Notes under the pieces: generated by a model
Told to the model about the DNA's origin: nothing
Seen by the model: the letters and a program-made list of their open reading frames with translations, nothing else
The model's database searches: none
Translations under genes and position numbers: made by a program
Shown here: piece by piece, positions 50,228 through 61,240 of the stretch
Layout: each line of letters begins with the position of its first letter
How positions within the stretch are numbered: position 1 is the first letter of the stretch
NCBI RefSeq assembly: GCF_900110955.1
Contig: NZ_FOFR01000002.1
Coordinates: 620,001 to 684,000, forward strand
Direction of reading: 5' to 3'
Source of the DNA: Lentzea xinjiangensis
Lineage (GTDB): Bacteria > Actinomycetota > Actinomycetes > Mycobacteriales > Pseudonocardiaceae
Length of the DNA stretch: 64,000 nt

Positions 50228-50922
50228 ACCCACGGCGCGCTGTCGTGCACGACGTGACCGGCCTCCTCGACGTAGAGGTGCCGGCCGCCGGAACGCCGTG
50301 CCGCCTCGGCCATCTGCCCCGGCAGCTGGCCGCCCCCACCGGCCTCGATCACCAGCGACGGGCACCGCACGGCGTCGATGAAGTTCCAGTACGCCCGCGT
50401 GCCCCAGTGGGCCGCGATCTCGTAGAGGTCGTCCATCTCGGCGATCAGGTGCCAGCCGTCGTGGCGTTCCTCGAAGTACTCGGCGAACACCGGCGAGCCG
50501 AAGTACGAGATCACGTGGCCGACCGACTGGAAGGGCACCGGCCAGGCGTCGAAGAGCCACTTCCACTCGTCGACCGTCCTGCCCCGGTTGTCCGGCGCGA
50601 AGTCCTCGACCACAATCGCGCGCACCAGGTCCGGACGGGTCGCCGCGAGGCACCACGCGTGCAGCCCGCCCATGGAGTGCCCGATGACCACAGCGGGCCC
50701 GAGGCCGAGCTCCTCGATGGCGGCCGCGGCGTCGCGGACGAAGTCCTCGGTGCGGAACGGTCCGCGCTGCGGGTTGCGGCCGTGGCCGCGCTGGTCGACG
50801 CCGACCACGCGGCCGAACGGTGTGAGCCACTGCGCGACCGGCCACCAGGCGGTGGCCCTGCTCATCAGGCCGTGCAGGAGCAGCACGCCTTGTCCCGTTC
50901 CGCCGAACTCCACCACAGACAC
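50176..50922 (-). CDS. Alpha/beta hydrolase (Rv3591c-like)
   Basis: 248 residues from GTG 50922 (VSVVEFGGTGQG); an ATG at 50940 would share CATG with the divergent peptidase. Oxyanion motif LLHGLM near residue 15, nucleophile in IGHSMGG, catalytic Asp expected near the C-terminal third and His in EEAGHVVHD. M. tuberculosis has the hydrolase Rv3591c at the same site beside mhuD. A TTTAAT seven bases before GTG 50922 would make the transcript leaderless. The substrate is unknown. Confidence 0.88.
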   Translation of the reverse strand: MSVVEFGGTGQGVLLLHGLMSRATAWWPVAQWLTPFGRVVGVDQRGHGRNPQRGPFRTEDFVRDAAAAIEELGLGPAVVIGHSMGGLHAWCLAATRPDLVRAIVVEDFAPDNRGRTVDEWKWLFDAWPVPFQSVGHVISYFGSPVFAEYFEERHDGWHLIAEMDDLYEIAAHWGTRAYWNFIDAVRCPSLVIEAGGGGQLPGQMAEAARRSGGRHLYVEEAGHVVHDSAPWVYRGAVEAFLSTSISPV

Positions 50923-50938
50923 GGGGATGATTAAACGC

Positions 50939-52390
50939 ATGAAGGCCCGTCCGTACCTGATCGCCCTGGTGTTGATCGTGCTCGTCGCCGGCCTGCTCGT
51001 CGTGTTCAGAACGCCGGGCGGCGACCCGGCGGGGCCACGCCAGGAGACGTCGCCGCAGGCCGCGGTGGAGGCCGGCGCGGGGGCGGGCGACGCCTACTAC
51101 CCGACGGACGGCAACAGCGGCTACGACGTCACCCTCTACGACCTCGCGATCACCTACGACCCGTCGTCGCAGCAGCTCGACGGCGTCGCCTCCATCACCG
51201 CGACCGCCTCCGACGACCTCTCCCGGTTCAACCTCGACCTCGAAGGCCTGCGGGTCAGCGAGGTGGAAGTCGGTGGGCAGCCGGCGAAGTTCGCGCAGGA
51301 GGGCGACCACGAGCTGGTGATCACACCCGCTGCCCCGCTCGCGAAGGGCAGGCCGTTCACCGCCGTCGTCACCTACGGCGGCAAGCCCACGACGATCGAC
51401 GACGCCTCGCTGGGCCGCAGCGGCTGGCAGATCTCGTCGACCGGCGGCGCGTTCGCCGCGGGTCAGCCGCACTCCGCGACGACGTGGTTCCCGGCCAACG
51501 ACACCCCGCGCGACAAGGCGGCGCTGAAGGTCGCGGCCCGCGTCCCCGACGGCTGGACGGTGGTCTCGAACGGCCTGGAGGGACCGGCCAGGCGCGACGG
51601 CGGCTGGACCACGTTCACCTGGTCGGAGGAGACCCCGCTCGCCACCTACCTCGCGACCGTGGCCATCGACAGGTTCGAGGTCGTGCGCTCGAAGCTGCCG
51701 AGCGGCACGCCCGTGGTCGACGCGTACGCGCCCGGCACGTCCGGCTCCAAGAAGCCGATCCAGTCGCGGCTGCCGGAGGTCCTCGCGTTCCTGGAGACGA
51801 AGTTCGGCCCCTACCCGCAGCGGGCGGCCGGCGGCATCTGGGTGGCCGACCAGATCGGGTTCTCGCTGGAGACGCAGACCAGGCCGATCTACGCCTCGTG
51901 GGCGGACCTGGAGACGGTGGTGCACGAGAACGCCCACCAGTGGTTCGGCGACTCGGTGACGCTGCGGAGCTGGGCGGACATCTGCCTGAACGAGTGCCTC
52001 GCCTCCTACTCGCAGTGGCTGTGGATGGAGAAGGAGGGCACCGACCTCGACCAGCGCTACCGCGACCGCGTCGAGGAGCTGCGGTCCCGCTCGTCGTTCT
52101 GGGCGCCGAAGCTCTACGACATGGGCAAGGGCAACGAGTTCCGGGGCGTCTACGACAAGGGCATCATGGCGGTGCACGCGCTGCGCAAGCAGGTCGGCGA
52201 CGACGTGTTCTTCCGGGCGCTGCGCTCGTGGACGGCCGAGCACCGCGACGGCAACGCCTCGTGGCCCGACTTCGAGGACCACTTCGAGAAGGCCTCCGGG
52301 CAGCCGCTGGACGCGTTCTTCCAGGCGTGGTTCCGCGACTCCGGCATCCCGGGTGATCAGCACCTGCTGCCCGCCGGTGTGCGCCGCTAG
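50939..52390 (+). CDS. M1-family zinc metallopeptidase, membrane anchored
   Basis: 483 residues. N-terminal signal anchor (YLIALVLIVLVAGLLVVF), then a beta-sandwich and a catalytic domain with the zinc site H329-E330-x2-H333 (HENAHQWFGDS) and a third ligand Glu near 352 (LNECLAS). The usual GxMEN motif of M1 aminopeptidases is replaced by GFSLETQTRPIY. Likely an extracytoplasmic aminopeptidase. Its start codon overlaps the divergent hydrolase's alternative start by the CATG tetramer. Confidence 0.9.
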   Translation: MKARPYLIALVLIVLVAGLLVVFRTPGGDPAGPRQETSPQAAVEAGAGAGDAYYPTDGNSGYDVTLYDLAITYDPSSQQLDGVASITATASDDLSRFNLDLEGLRVSEVEVGGQPAKFAQEGDHELVITPAAPLAKGRPFTAVVTYGGKPTTIDDASLGRSGWQISSTGGAFAAGQPHSATTWFPANDTPRDKAALKVAARVPDGWTVVSNGLEGPARRDGGWTTFTWSEETPLATYLATVAIDRFEVVRSKLPSGTPVVDAYAPGTSGSKKPIQSRLPEVLAFLETKFGPYPQRAAGGIWVADQIGFSLETQTRPIYASWADLETVVHENAHQWFGDSVTLRSWADICLNECLASYSQWLWMEKEGTDLDQRYRDRVEELRSRSSFWAPKLYDMGKGNEFRGVYDKGIMAVHALRKQVGDDVFFRALRSWTAEHRDGNASWPDFEDHFEKASGQPLDAFFQAWFRDSGIPGDQHLLPAGVRR

Positions 52391-52393
52391 GCT
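52388..52393 (+). promoter_or_regulatory. -10 TAGGCT, leaderless start of mhuD
   Basis: TAGGCT lies seven bases before ATG 52401 and includes the stop codon of the peptidase gene. Confidence 0.6.
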
Positions 52394-52400
52394 GGGTCGC

Positions 52401-52712
52401 ATGGCAGTCGTGAAGATCAACGCGATCAAGGTCCCCGAAGGCGCCGGTCCCGAGCTCGAGAAGCGGTTCGCCGCCCGCCTCGGCGCTGTCGACGACCAGC
52501 CCGGTTTCCTCGGCTTCGAGCTCCTGCGCCCGGTCGCGGGCGAGGACCGCTACTTCGTCGTCACGCACTGGGAGACGCACGAGGACTTCGTGGCGTGGCG
52601 CGACGGGCAGGCAGGCGCCGCGGCGCACTCCGGTGAGCGCGCCAAGCCCGTGGCGTCGGGCGCCGACCTGCTGGAGTTCGAGGTCGTGCTGGGCAGCAAG
52701 CCCAAGCCTTGA
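52401..52712 (+). CDS. mhuD: Heme-degrading monooxygenase MhuD
   Basis: 103 residues, ABM-fold (dimeric alpha/beta barrel). Closely resembles M. tuberculosis MhuD (Rv3592): VVKINAI with the catalytic N7, W66 in FVAW, and the haem ligand at H76 (one residue later than H75 of M. tuberculosis). It opens haem to release iron. The TTG start of the Sir2 gene overlaps its stop. Confidence 0.95.
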   Translation: MAVVKINAIKVPEGAGPELEKRFAARLGAVDDQPGFLGFELLRPVAGEDRYFVVTHWETHEDFVAWRDGQAGAAAHSGERAKPVASGADLLEFEVVLGSKPKP

Positions 52713-53506
52713 TCGACGAGGCCTACGACAGAGCCGCCGAGCTGATCGCCGGCGCGGGCGCGGTGCTCGTCTGCGCCGGCGCCGGCATGGGCGTCGACTC
52801 CGGCCTGCCGGACTTCCGCGGCACCGAGGGCTTCTGGCGGGCGTACCCGCCCTACGAGCGGCTCGGGCTGAGGTTCGAGGAGATCGCCGACCCGGTGCAC
52901 TTCGCCGACGACCCCGCGCTCGCCTGGGGTTTTTACGGCCACCGGCTGAACCTGTACCGCGCGACCGTGCCGCACGAGGGCTTCGAGGTCCTGCGCTCGT
53001 GGGGCGCCCGCGCCTTCACGTCCAACGTGGACGGCCAGTTCCAGAAGGCGGGCTTCACGGACGTCGCCGAGGTCCACGGCTCGATCCACCACGCCCAGTG
53101 CGTGGAACCGTGCACCGACGAGATCTGGGGGTGCGCGTTCGACGTGGAGGTCGACCCCGAGTCGATGCGGGCCGTCGGCGAGCTGCCGTCGTGCCCGTCG
53201 TGCGGGGGCCTCGCGCGGCCCAACATCCTGATGTTCGGCGACTGGGGCTGGGTGCCGCACCGCAGCCAGGCGCAGCTCGAGGAGCTGGCGCGGTGGCGGC
53301 GGGCGCAGCACGACCTCGTCGTGGTCGAGATCGGCGCCGGCACCGCGGTGCCGACCGTGCGGCGTCAGGCCGAGCTGGCGAGCGCGGCGTCCGGCGCGTT
53401 GATCCGGATCAACACCCGCGAGCCGGCCGTCCGGCACGGCCGGGGCGTGTCGCTGCCGGTGGGGGCGCTGGAAGCGCTCAGAACCTTGGCACGACGAACT
53501 GCGTGA
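52709..53506 (+). CDS. Sir2-family NAD-dependent protein
   Basis: 265 residues, TTG 52709. NAD-binding GAGMGVDSGLPDFRG (24-38), TSNVDGQF, EVHGS with the catalytic His, and one zinc CxxC (PSCPSCGG) are seen; the other zinc pair would be CVEPC. Sirtuins remove acyl groups from lysines using NAD+. Coupled to mhuD. The last 29 bases overlap the convergent EEP gene. Targets unknown. Confidence 0.88.
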   Translation: MIDEAYDRAAELIAGAGAVLVCAGAGMGVDSGLPDFRGTEGFWRAYPPYERLGLRFEEIADPVHFADDPALAWGFYGHRLNLYRATVPHEGFEVLRSWGARAFTSNVDGQFQKAGFTDVAEVHGSIHHAQCVEPCTDEIWGCAFDVEVDPESMRAVGELPSCPSCGGLARPNILMFGDWGWVPHRSQAQLEELARWRRAQHDLVVVEIGAGTAVPTVRRQAELASAASGALIRINTREPAVRHGRGVSLPVGALEALRTLARRTA

Positions 53507-54452
53507 CGAGGGCCCGGTGATCGCTGCCGGGCACGTTGACCACGTCCAGCGTGTCGACCGGGCACCGCGTGTCCACCAGCACGTGGTCGATGGTGACCGG
53601 CGGCGGCCAGATGCCGACCCTGCCGGGCCACGTGTGGACCAGCCCCTTGCCGACCTCGTCCGCGGCGTCCACGTACCCCTTGTTCAGCAACCGCGTGAGC
53701 CCGACGTGGTCGAGCGTCGCGTTGAAGTCGCCCGCGAGCACCCTGATCGCGCCGGTCGAGTCGGGGCTCGGGAGCCCGGCCAGCTCCCGCTGCCACGCCT
53801 CCGGCCCCTGGGTGACGACGGGCGGCAGCGGGTGCACCGAGACGACCTCGATGTCCTTGCCCGGCAGGTCCACCAGCGCCGCGGCCTGCCGCAACGTGCT
53901 CGGCGGGGTCAGGTTCCGCTGCGTGAGCGGGTACCTCGACGCGATGCCGCTGCCGGAGCCGCCCGGCTCGTCCAGGAAGACGCGGCTGGGCAGCACCTGG
54001 TCGAGACCGGCCCGTTCGAGGTCGAGCACCATCTCCGGGGTCAGCTCCTGCATCGCCAGGACGTGGATCCGGCGCGCCTTGACCTCCCGGACGAGGAACT
54101 CCGCGTCCGCGATGCCGGTGAGCAGGTTGGCGGTCATCAGCCGGACCGGCTGCCCCACGCCGTTGGGCCGTGAGTCGGGAAACGCCCGCGGCACCACGTT
54201 CGCGGCCAGCACGATCGCCACGATCGTCATCGTCAGCCCGACGGCCCACCTCTTGCGGAACAGCGCGAACAGCCCGATGAGCAGCCCCGCGACGGTGATG
54301 TACGGGGTCAGCGAGGTCGTGGCGATCATGTACCGCGTGCCGTCGATGCCGAGCAGCCTGACGAACGCCGCCGTGACGAACGCCATCGCGCACACGACCA
54401 GCAGGAACGTGGCGAAACCGCTCTTGCGCGGCTTCACCTCGGTGGTGACCAC
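53478..54452 (-). CDS. Membrane-anchored endonuclease/exonuclease/phosphatase-family protein
   Basis: 324 residues from GTG 54452. Three hydrophobic segments (about 10-95: FATFLLVVCAMAFVTAAFV, PYITVAGLLIGLF, LTMTIVAIVLAANVV) are followed by an EEP domain: LMTANLL, AMQELTP (catalytic Glu), VVSVHPLPP, LAGDFNATLDH and GSDHRAL. The family acts on phosphodiesters, including nucleic acids or lipids. It is probably anchored in the membrane with the catalytic domain outside. Substrate unknown. Confidence 0.87.
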   Translation of the reverse strand: MVTTEVKPRKSGFATFLLVVCAMAFVTAAFVRLLGIDGTRYMIATTSLTPYITVAGLLIGLFALFRKRWAVGLTMTIVAIVLAANVVPRAFPDSRPNGVGQPVRLMTANLLTGIADAEFLVREVKARRIHVLAMQELTPEMVLDLERAGLDQVLPSRVFLDEPGGSGSGIASRYPLTQRNLTPPSTLRQAAALVDLPGKDIEVVSVHPLPPVVTQGPEAWQRELAGLPSPDSTGAIRVLAGDFNATLDHVGLTRLLNKGYVDAADEVGKGLVHTWPGRVGIWPPPVTIDHVLVDTRCPVDTLDVVNVPGSDHRALVTQFVVPRF

Positions 54453-54592
54453 GCCGTGCAGTCTCGCTGAGTGCTCGTCAGTCTCCGGTGTGGTCCGCAC
54501 AGCCAGAGGACGGTCGGCGGCGCTCCCCCGTTGCCCGCCGGCCCCTCCGCCGTGCTGGTCCCGACCGGCCGAGGAGGACGTGCCGGCCTTCG

Positions 54593-54865
54593 TCAGACCG
54601 CCGCCGCGGGGTGCCGCGGCCGCGCGCCGGGCATCCGGTCGAGCAGCCCGCAGATCGTGTCGACCACGACCACCAGGTCGTCCCGGCTGATCTGGTTGCC
54701 GAGCACGGTGTAGACCACTCCGGCCTCGAACGTCAGTTGCATCCAGGAGGCCCGGGACGGGAGGTCCTCCTCCCGGTCCAGCAGCCACGACAGCGCGTCG
54801 AAGTTCAGCTCCCGGTGTACCGCGGCCGGGTCGCTACCTGTACTGGTCCTTGACGAAGATCCCGA
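54593..54865 (-). pseudogene. Open frame without a start codon; remnant protein
   Basis: 90 codons on the minus strand have protein-like composition (ELNFDALSWLLDREED, WMQLTFEAGVVYTVLGNQIS, DDLVVVVDTICGLLDRM), but the frame begins right after a stop. The first in-frame ATG (W-M) is near the middle. Where a start would be expected it reads AGG. The C-terminal half faintly resembles the end of DUF4367-type domains. It may be a decayed gene or a product of frameshift with the overlapping ORF. Confidence 0.4.
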
Positions 54866-54998
54866 CTACTCCCCAGGACTTGTCGCCCACATCAGCCCGG
54901 TCGACCAGCTCGGTGATCTTGCTGGCCGTGGAGCGGTGGCCGTCCAGCTTGCCCGCCAGCTTGCGCAGCTCCTCCGGGTCGGCGCTGAACCCGCTCAT
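54834..54998 (-). CDS. Truncated EspC-like (DUF2580) secretion-associated protein
   Basis: 54 residues. The start MSGFSADPEELRKLAGKLDG and KSWGVVGIFVKDQY resemble the first half of EspC/DUF2580 proteins of type VII secretion. These proteins normally run on for about 50 more residues. A stop codon follows KDQYR. The start overlaps the YbaB-like stop (ATGA). It is probably a truncated gene, or a relative that lost its C-terminus. Confidence 0.6.
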   Translation of the reverse strand: MSGFSADPEELRKLAGKLDGHRSTASKITELVDRADVGDKSWGVVGIFVKDQYR

Positions 54999-55504
54999 CG
55001 ACCGTCCTCGTCGTAGAGGTTCAGGAACTTGCCGTCCTGCTTGGGCGGAGTGGCAGGCGGTTGTTGGGGCGACCGGGTGTTCCGGGCGTTGTCCCGCAGG
55101 ACGTTCTGGTCGGAGAAGTCGTCCGGCTCGGGCGCGGCGGGCCTGCGCGGAGGTGCCGCGGCGGCGGGTGGTGGGGGCGCGGTCTCCTCGGACCTGACGG
55201 CTCGCAGCTCCTCCTTGGACATGCCGAAGAGCTGCGCCTGGGTTTCCAGCACCTGGTCCTTTGCGTGGGGCGGTCGGCGCATGGCCAGCTCGGTCAGCCG
55301 GATGTCCTTGATGGTGCCGGAAGGACCCGCCACGACCGTCACCGCGCGGTCAGCCGAGGTGGCGACCGCCTCCAGCTCGGTGAGCTGCTGCTGCATCCCG
55401 CCGATACCGGCGAACTGCCGGTCAACACGCTGCATCTGAGCCTGGAACCGCTCGAACTGAGCGACGAGCTGCTCGAACGCCGCCGACGGCACAAGAACCT
55501 CCAC
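54995..55504 (-). CDS. YbaB/EbfC-like protein with disordered tail
   Basis: About 169 residues from GTG 55504; ATG 55546 is another possible start. The N-terminal part (AFEQLVAQFERFQAQMQRVD, AVTVVAGPSGTIKDIRLT) has the YbaB nucleoid-associated protein pattern. The second half is Pro/Ala-rich and acidic (EETAPPPPAAAAPP). In actinobacteria such genes are often next to type VII secretion-related genes, as here. Confidence 0.7.
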   Translation of the reverse strand: MEVLVPSAAFEQLVAQFERFQAQMQRVDRQFAGIGGMQQQLTELEAVATSADRAVTVVAGPSGTIKDIRLTELAMRRPPHAKDQVLETQAQLFGMSKEELRAVRSEETAPPPPAAAAPPRRPAAPEPDDFSDQNVLRDNARNTRSPQQPPATPPKQDGKFLNLYDEDGR

Positions 55505-55628
55505 CTGGGGCACCCACCCGCGCAAGATCACGCGAGCGCGAGCCATGGTGGCAGGCCGGGTTTCCGGCTGACGGCGAAACGGGCGAATCCGCGCGCGCAC
55601 GTGACACGCTCAACTCGGTGCCGCAACG

Positions 55629-55664
55629 CGAACGGCCCCCGGACGAAAGTCCGGGGGCCGTTCG
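55629..55664 (-). terminator. Terminator between YbaB-like gene region and clpC
   Basis: Perfect 16-pair stem (CGAACGGCCCCCGGAC with GTCCGGGGGCCGTTCG, loop GAAA), just after the clpC stop at 55680. Confidence 0.92.
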
Positions 55665-55679
55665 CACGTGCCGGCTAGC

Positions 55680-58241
<2,562 letters not shown>

Positions 58242-58314
58242 TCGCACTCCCTGACTGCTGCGTCGGCGGTCCTCGGCTCCACCGATCTACCCTGGTGAGC
58301 GCGGCACCGTGGCT

Positions 58315-58326
58315 CCACTGTAGTGG
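58315..58326. promoter_or_regulatory. Inverted repeat CCACTGTAGTGG upstream of clpC
   Basis: CCACT-GT-AGTGG, 74 bases before the clpC start. It could be a repressor or activator site. I see no classical ClgR or HspR motif. Confidence 0.35.
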
Positions 58327-58518
58327 GGCGGCCCCGAGACCTGTGGTTCCCATCAGCGGACAACCGCAATCGTGGAACCCTGACACCGCTATCAACGCAG
58401 GTCGGGAGCAATGGATTCCACAGATCGGGCGATGTCCGCTGAGCGCGAACAACTGACCGTTGAGCGAAGCTCCTGTGACCGGGACCACCACGACGCGCAT
58501 GAGGAGCGCGATTCTGGG

Positions 58519-58537
58519 TAAGGTTAGGCAAGCCTCA
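58519..58537 (+). promoter_or_regulatory. IdeR/DmdR1-like iron box upstream of the FhuF-like gene
   Basis: TAAGGTTAGGCAAGCCTCA matches the consensus TTAGGTTAGGCTAACCTAA at 15 of 19 positions. It is 25 bases before TTG 58562, suited to repression by iron-loaded IdeR/DmdR1. Confidence 0.8.
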
Positions 58538-58561
58538 ATCGCATGAGATTGGACTTGCGCC

Positions 58562-59359
58562 TTGACCGTACCTGCGAGGGTCTCACAGCAGAACCCGCGT
58601 GCGCTCACGCCGCTCGCCGAGTCCATCGCCCGCCTCGACGTCGGCTCCGAGATCAGGTTCGGCACGCCGTCGCGGGACTGGACGATCTGCTCGGACCTGC
58701 TGGCCGAGCCGTCGCGCTTCGACCTGTGGCGCAAGGACCTGGCCGAATGGCTGGTGGAGCAGTACGGCGAGTCCGACGACCGCGCCACCGCCGGGTACAT
58801 CATGGGCTGGTACCTCCACCAGCCCGGCTACCTCGCCGGCCTGCTGTTCCACACCGCCCGCCGGGTGCCCACGCTCAAGCCGCGCGACATGGCCTTCCGC
58901 ATCGCCAGGGGTGGCCGCCCCCACCCGGACGGCATCTGCGTCCTCAGCGACGAGTTCGCCTGCCTGCCCGACGACCCGGCCTCGAACCACCCGGCCGCCA
59001 CCGTCGTGGCCGACGAAGCCGCCCTGGCCGCCCTCCTGCGCGTCCGCTACGCGGCCCACGCCGCCCAGTTCGTGGCGTCCTTCGGCCAGGTGGTCCGCTT
59101 CGGCCGCCGCACGCTGTGGGCGGCGGCGACCGACATGCTGGAGTACGGCCCGTGGGCCGCCGGCCGGATCTGCGGCGACGAGAACGCGGGCGTCACCGAG
59201 GCGGCGCTGATCCTGCCCGAGAAGCTCGCGCCGTTCGTCTCCGCCTCGACGCTGCACTTCACCGACGAGGGCTGGAAGCGCAAGCGCAACAGCTGCTGCT
59301 TCCACTACGTGCTGCCGGGCGCGGAGCCCTGCACGGCCTGCCCGCGCACCTGCTCCTGA
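58562..59359 (+). CDS. FhuF-like siderophore ferric reductase
   Basis: 265 residues; TTG 58562 is the only plausible start in frame. The C-terminal cysteine cluster C-C-x10-C-x2-C (CCFHYV...CTACPRTC) binds a 2Fe-2S cluster in the FhuF family. Such proteins reduce ferric iron from siderophores in the cytoplasm. Convergent with the siderophore ABC ATPase gene across 34 bases; both sets carry iron boxes. Confidence 0.85.
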   Translation: MTVPARVSQQNPRALTPLAESIARLDVGSEIRFGTPSRDWTICSDLLAEPSRFDLWRKDLAEWLVEQYGESDDRATAGYIMGWYLHQPGYLAGLLFHTARRVPTLKPRDMAFRIARGGRPHPDGICVLSDEFACLPDDPASNHPAATVVADEAALAALLRVRYAAHAAQFVASFGQVVRFGRRTLWAAATDMLEYGPWAAGRICGDENAGVTEAALILPEKLAPFVSASTLHFTDEGWKRKRNSCCFHYVLPGAEPCTACPRTCS

Positions 59360-59393
59360 CCCGGCCGCGCGGGCGAGCCGTCCCCGGCCGGGC

Positions 59394-60191
59394 CTACGGC
59401 ACCCGGTGGCGTGACCCGACCGGCACCACGAGCGGCGTGCCGGCCACCGGGTCCTCGACGACCCTGGCGTCCAGCCCGAACACCTCCAGCAGCAGCCGCT
59501 CGGTCAGCACCTCCGCGGGCGCTCCCTGGGCCACGATCCGCCCACCCCGCATGGCGACGACGTTGTCGGCGTACCGAGCGGCGAGGTTGAGGTCGTGCAG
59601 CACCATGACCACGGTCCGCCCCATGGTGGCGTGCAGCTCCTGGACCAGGTCCAGCACGTCGATCTGGTGGGCGAGGTCCAGGTAGGTGGTGGGCTCGTCG
59701 AGCAGCAGCAGGTCGGTGCCCTGGGCGAGCGCCATCGAGATCCACGCCCGCTGCCGCTGTCCCCCGGACAGCTCGTCCACGGTCCGGTCGGCGAGGTCGG
59801 AGATGCCGGTCATCGCGAGCGCGGCGTCGACCGCGGCCGCGTCGTCCGAGGACCACTGCCGGTACCAGGCCTGGTGCGGGTGCCGGCCCCTGGCCACCAG
59901 GTCGGCCACGGTCAGCCCCTCCGGCGCGGACGGCGCCTGGGGCAGCAGCCCGAGCACCCTGGCGACGTCCCTGGTGGCCATCCGGTCGATCTGCTTGCCG
60001 TCGAGCAGCACCGCGCCGGACCGGGCGGGCAGCAACCGACCGAGGGCCTTCAGCAAGGTGGACTTGCCGCACCCGTTGGGCCCGATCACCGCGGTGACGG
60101 TGCCACCGATCACCGACAGGTCCAGGGTGTCGACGACCAACCGCTCGCCGTAACCGACCGACAGCGAGGAAGCCTCAAGCCGCACACTCAT
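59394..60191 (-). CDS. Siderophore ABC transporter ATPase, FepC type
   Basis: 265 residues from ATG 60191. Walker A GPNGCGKSTLLK, signature LSGGQRQRAW, Walker B LLLLDEPTTYLDLA, and switch VLHDLNLAARYAD. It powers FepD/FepG-type permeases. Coupled to the permease by ATGA overlap. Confidence 0.94.
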   Translation of the reverse strand: MSVRLEASSLSVGYGERLVVDTLDLSVIGGTVTAVIGPNGCGKSTLLKALGRLLPARSGAVLLDGKQIDRMATRDVARVLGLLPQAPSAPEGLTVADLVARGRHPHQAWYRQWSSDDAAAVDAALAMTGISDLADRTVDELSGGQRQRAWISMALAQGTDLLLLDEPTTYLDLAHQIDVLDLVQELHATMGRTVVMVLHDLNLAARYADNVVAMRGGRIVAQGAPAEVLTERLLLEVFGLDARVVEDPVAGTPLVVPVGSRHRVP

Positions 60192-61240
60192 ACCCGCGCC
60201 TCCCGGCGACTCCGAACCAGCAGGTACATCAGATAGGGCGCACCCAGCACGGCGGTGACGACGCCGACGGGCAGTTCCGTGCGGTAGATCGTGCGCGCGA
60301 CCAGGTCCGACAGCACGACGAGCGCGCCGCCGACCACGACCGAGCCGAAGAGCGGCGGTTGCGCGGTCCCGGACAGCCGCAGGGCGATCTGCGGGGTGGC
60401 CAGCGCGACGAACGCGATCGGGCCCGCCGCGGCCGTGGCCACCGACGCCAGCACGATCGCCACGACGATCAGGAACGAGCGCGCGACGTTGACCCGGACG
60501 CCCAGGCCGCGCGAGGTCTGGTCGTCGAACTGCAGCGCGCCCAGCACGTGGCCGCCGACCAGGGCCACGGGGACCAGCACGACGAGCGCGAGCGCCACCG
60601 GCACGACGTGCTCCCAGCCGCGGCCGTTCAGCGAGCCGGTGATCCACACCATCGCGCGGCCCGCGTCCTGCACGTCACCGACGGTCAGCAGGTAGTGCGT
60701 GAAGTTGCCGGCGACCGCGGTGATGCCGATGCCGACCAGCACCATCCGGAAGCCCTCGATGCCCTGCCGCCACGCGAGCGCGTAGACCAGCAGGCCGGCG
60801 ACCAGCCCGCCCGCGAGGCCGGCCAGCGGCACGCCGATGCTCGCCGCGCCGCCCGTCACCACGCCGAGCGACCCGGCGAAGGTGATCACCGAGACCGCGC
60901 CGACGCCCGCTCCCCAGGTCACGCCCAGGATGTCGGGCGAGGCCAGCGGGTTGCGCACGATCGCCTGGAAGATCGCTCCGGACAGGCCGAGCGCGCCGCC
61001 GACGAGCAGACCGGTCAACGCCCGCGGCAGCCGCAGCTCCACCACCACGAACCGGTCGCGCCGGGTGCCTCCGCCGAGCAGCGCGTCGACGACCTGCGCC
61101 GCGGTCAGCGGGAAGTCGCCGACCATGATGTCGACGACCAGCAGTGCCGCCAGCACCACGAGAGACACCGCCACCACGAGCAACGGCCGGCGGCGCAGCT
61201 TGAACGAGGTGGCGCCGATCCTCAACGCCGTCGTCGTCAT
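60188..61240 (-). CDS. Siderophore ABC permease, FepG type
   Basis: 350 residues with about nine hydrophobic segments of the FecCD family. The segments LVGGALGLSGAIFQAIVRNP (FecCD loop) and GPIAFVALATPQIA are typical. Partner of the permease upstream, overlap ATGA. Confidence 0.93.
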   Translation of the reverse strand: MTTTALRIGATSFKLRRRPLLVVAVSLVVLAALLVVDIMVGDFPLTAAQVVDALLGGGTRRDRFVVVELRLPRALTGLLVGGALGLSGAIFQAIVRNPLASPDILGVTWGAGVGAVSVITFAGSLGVVTGGAASIGVPLAGLAGGLVAGLLVYALAWRQGIEGFRMVLVGIGITAVAGNFTHYLLTVGDVQDAGRAMVWITGSLNGRGWEHVVPVALALVVLVPVALVGGHVLGALQFDDQTSRGLGVRVNVARSFLIVVAIVLASVATAAAGPIAFVALATPQIALRLSGTAQPPLFGSVVVGGALVVLSDLVARTIYRTELPVGVVTAVLGAPYLMYLLVRSRREARV

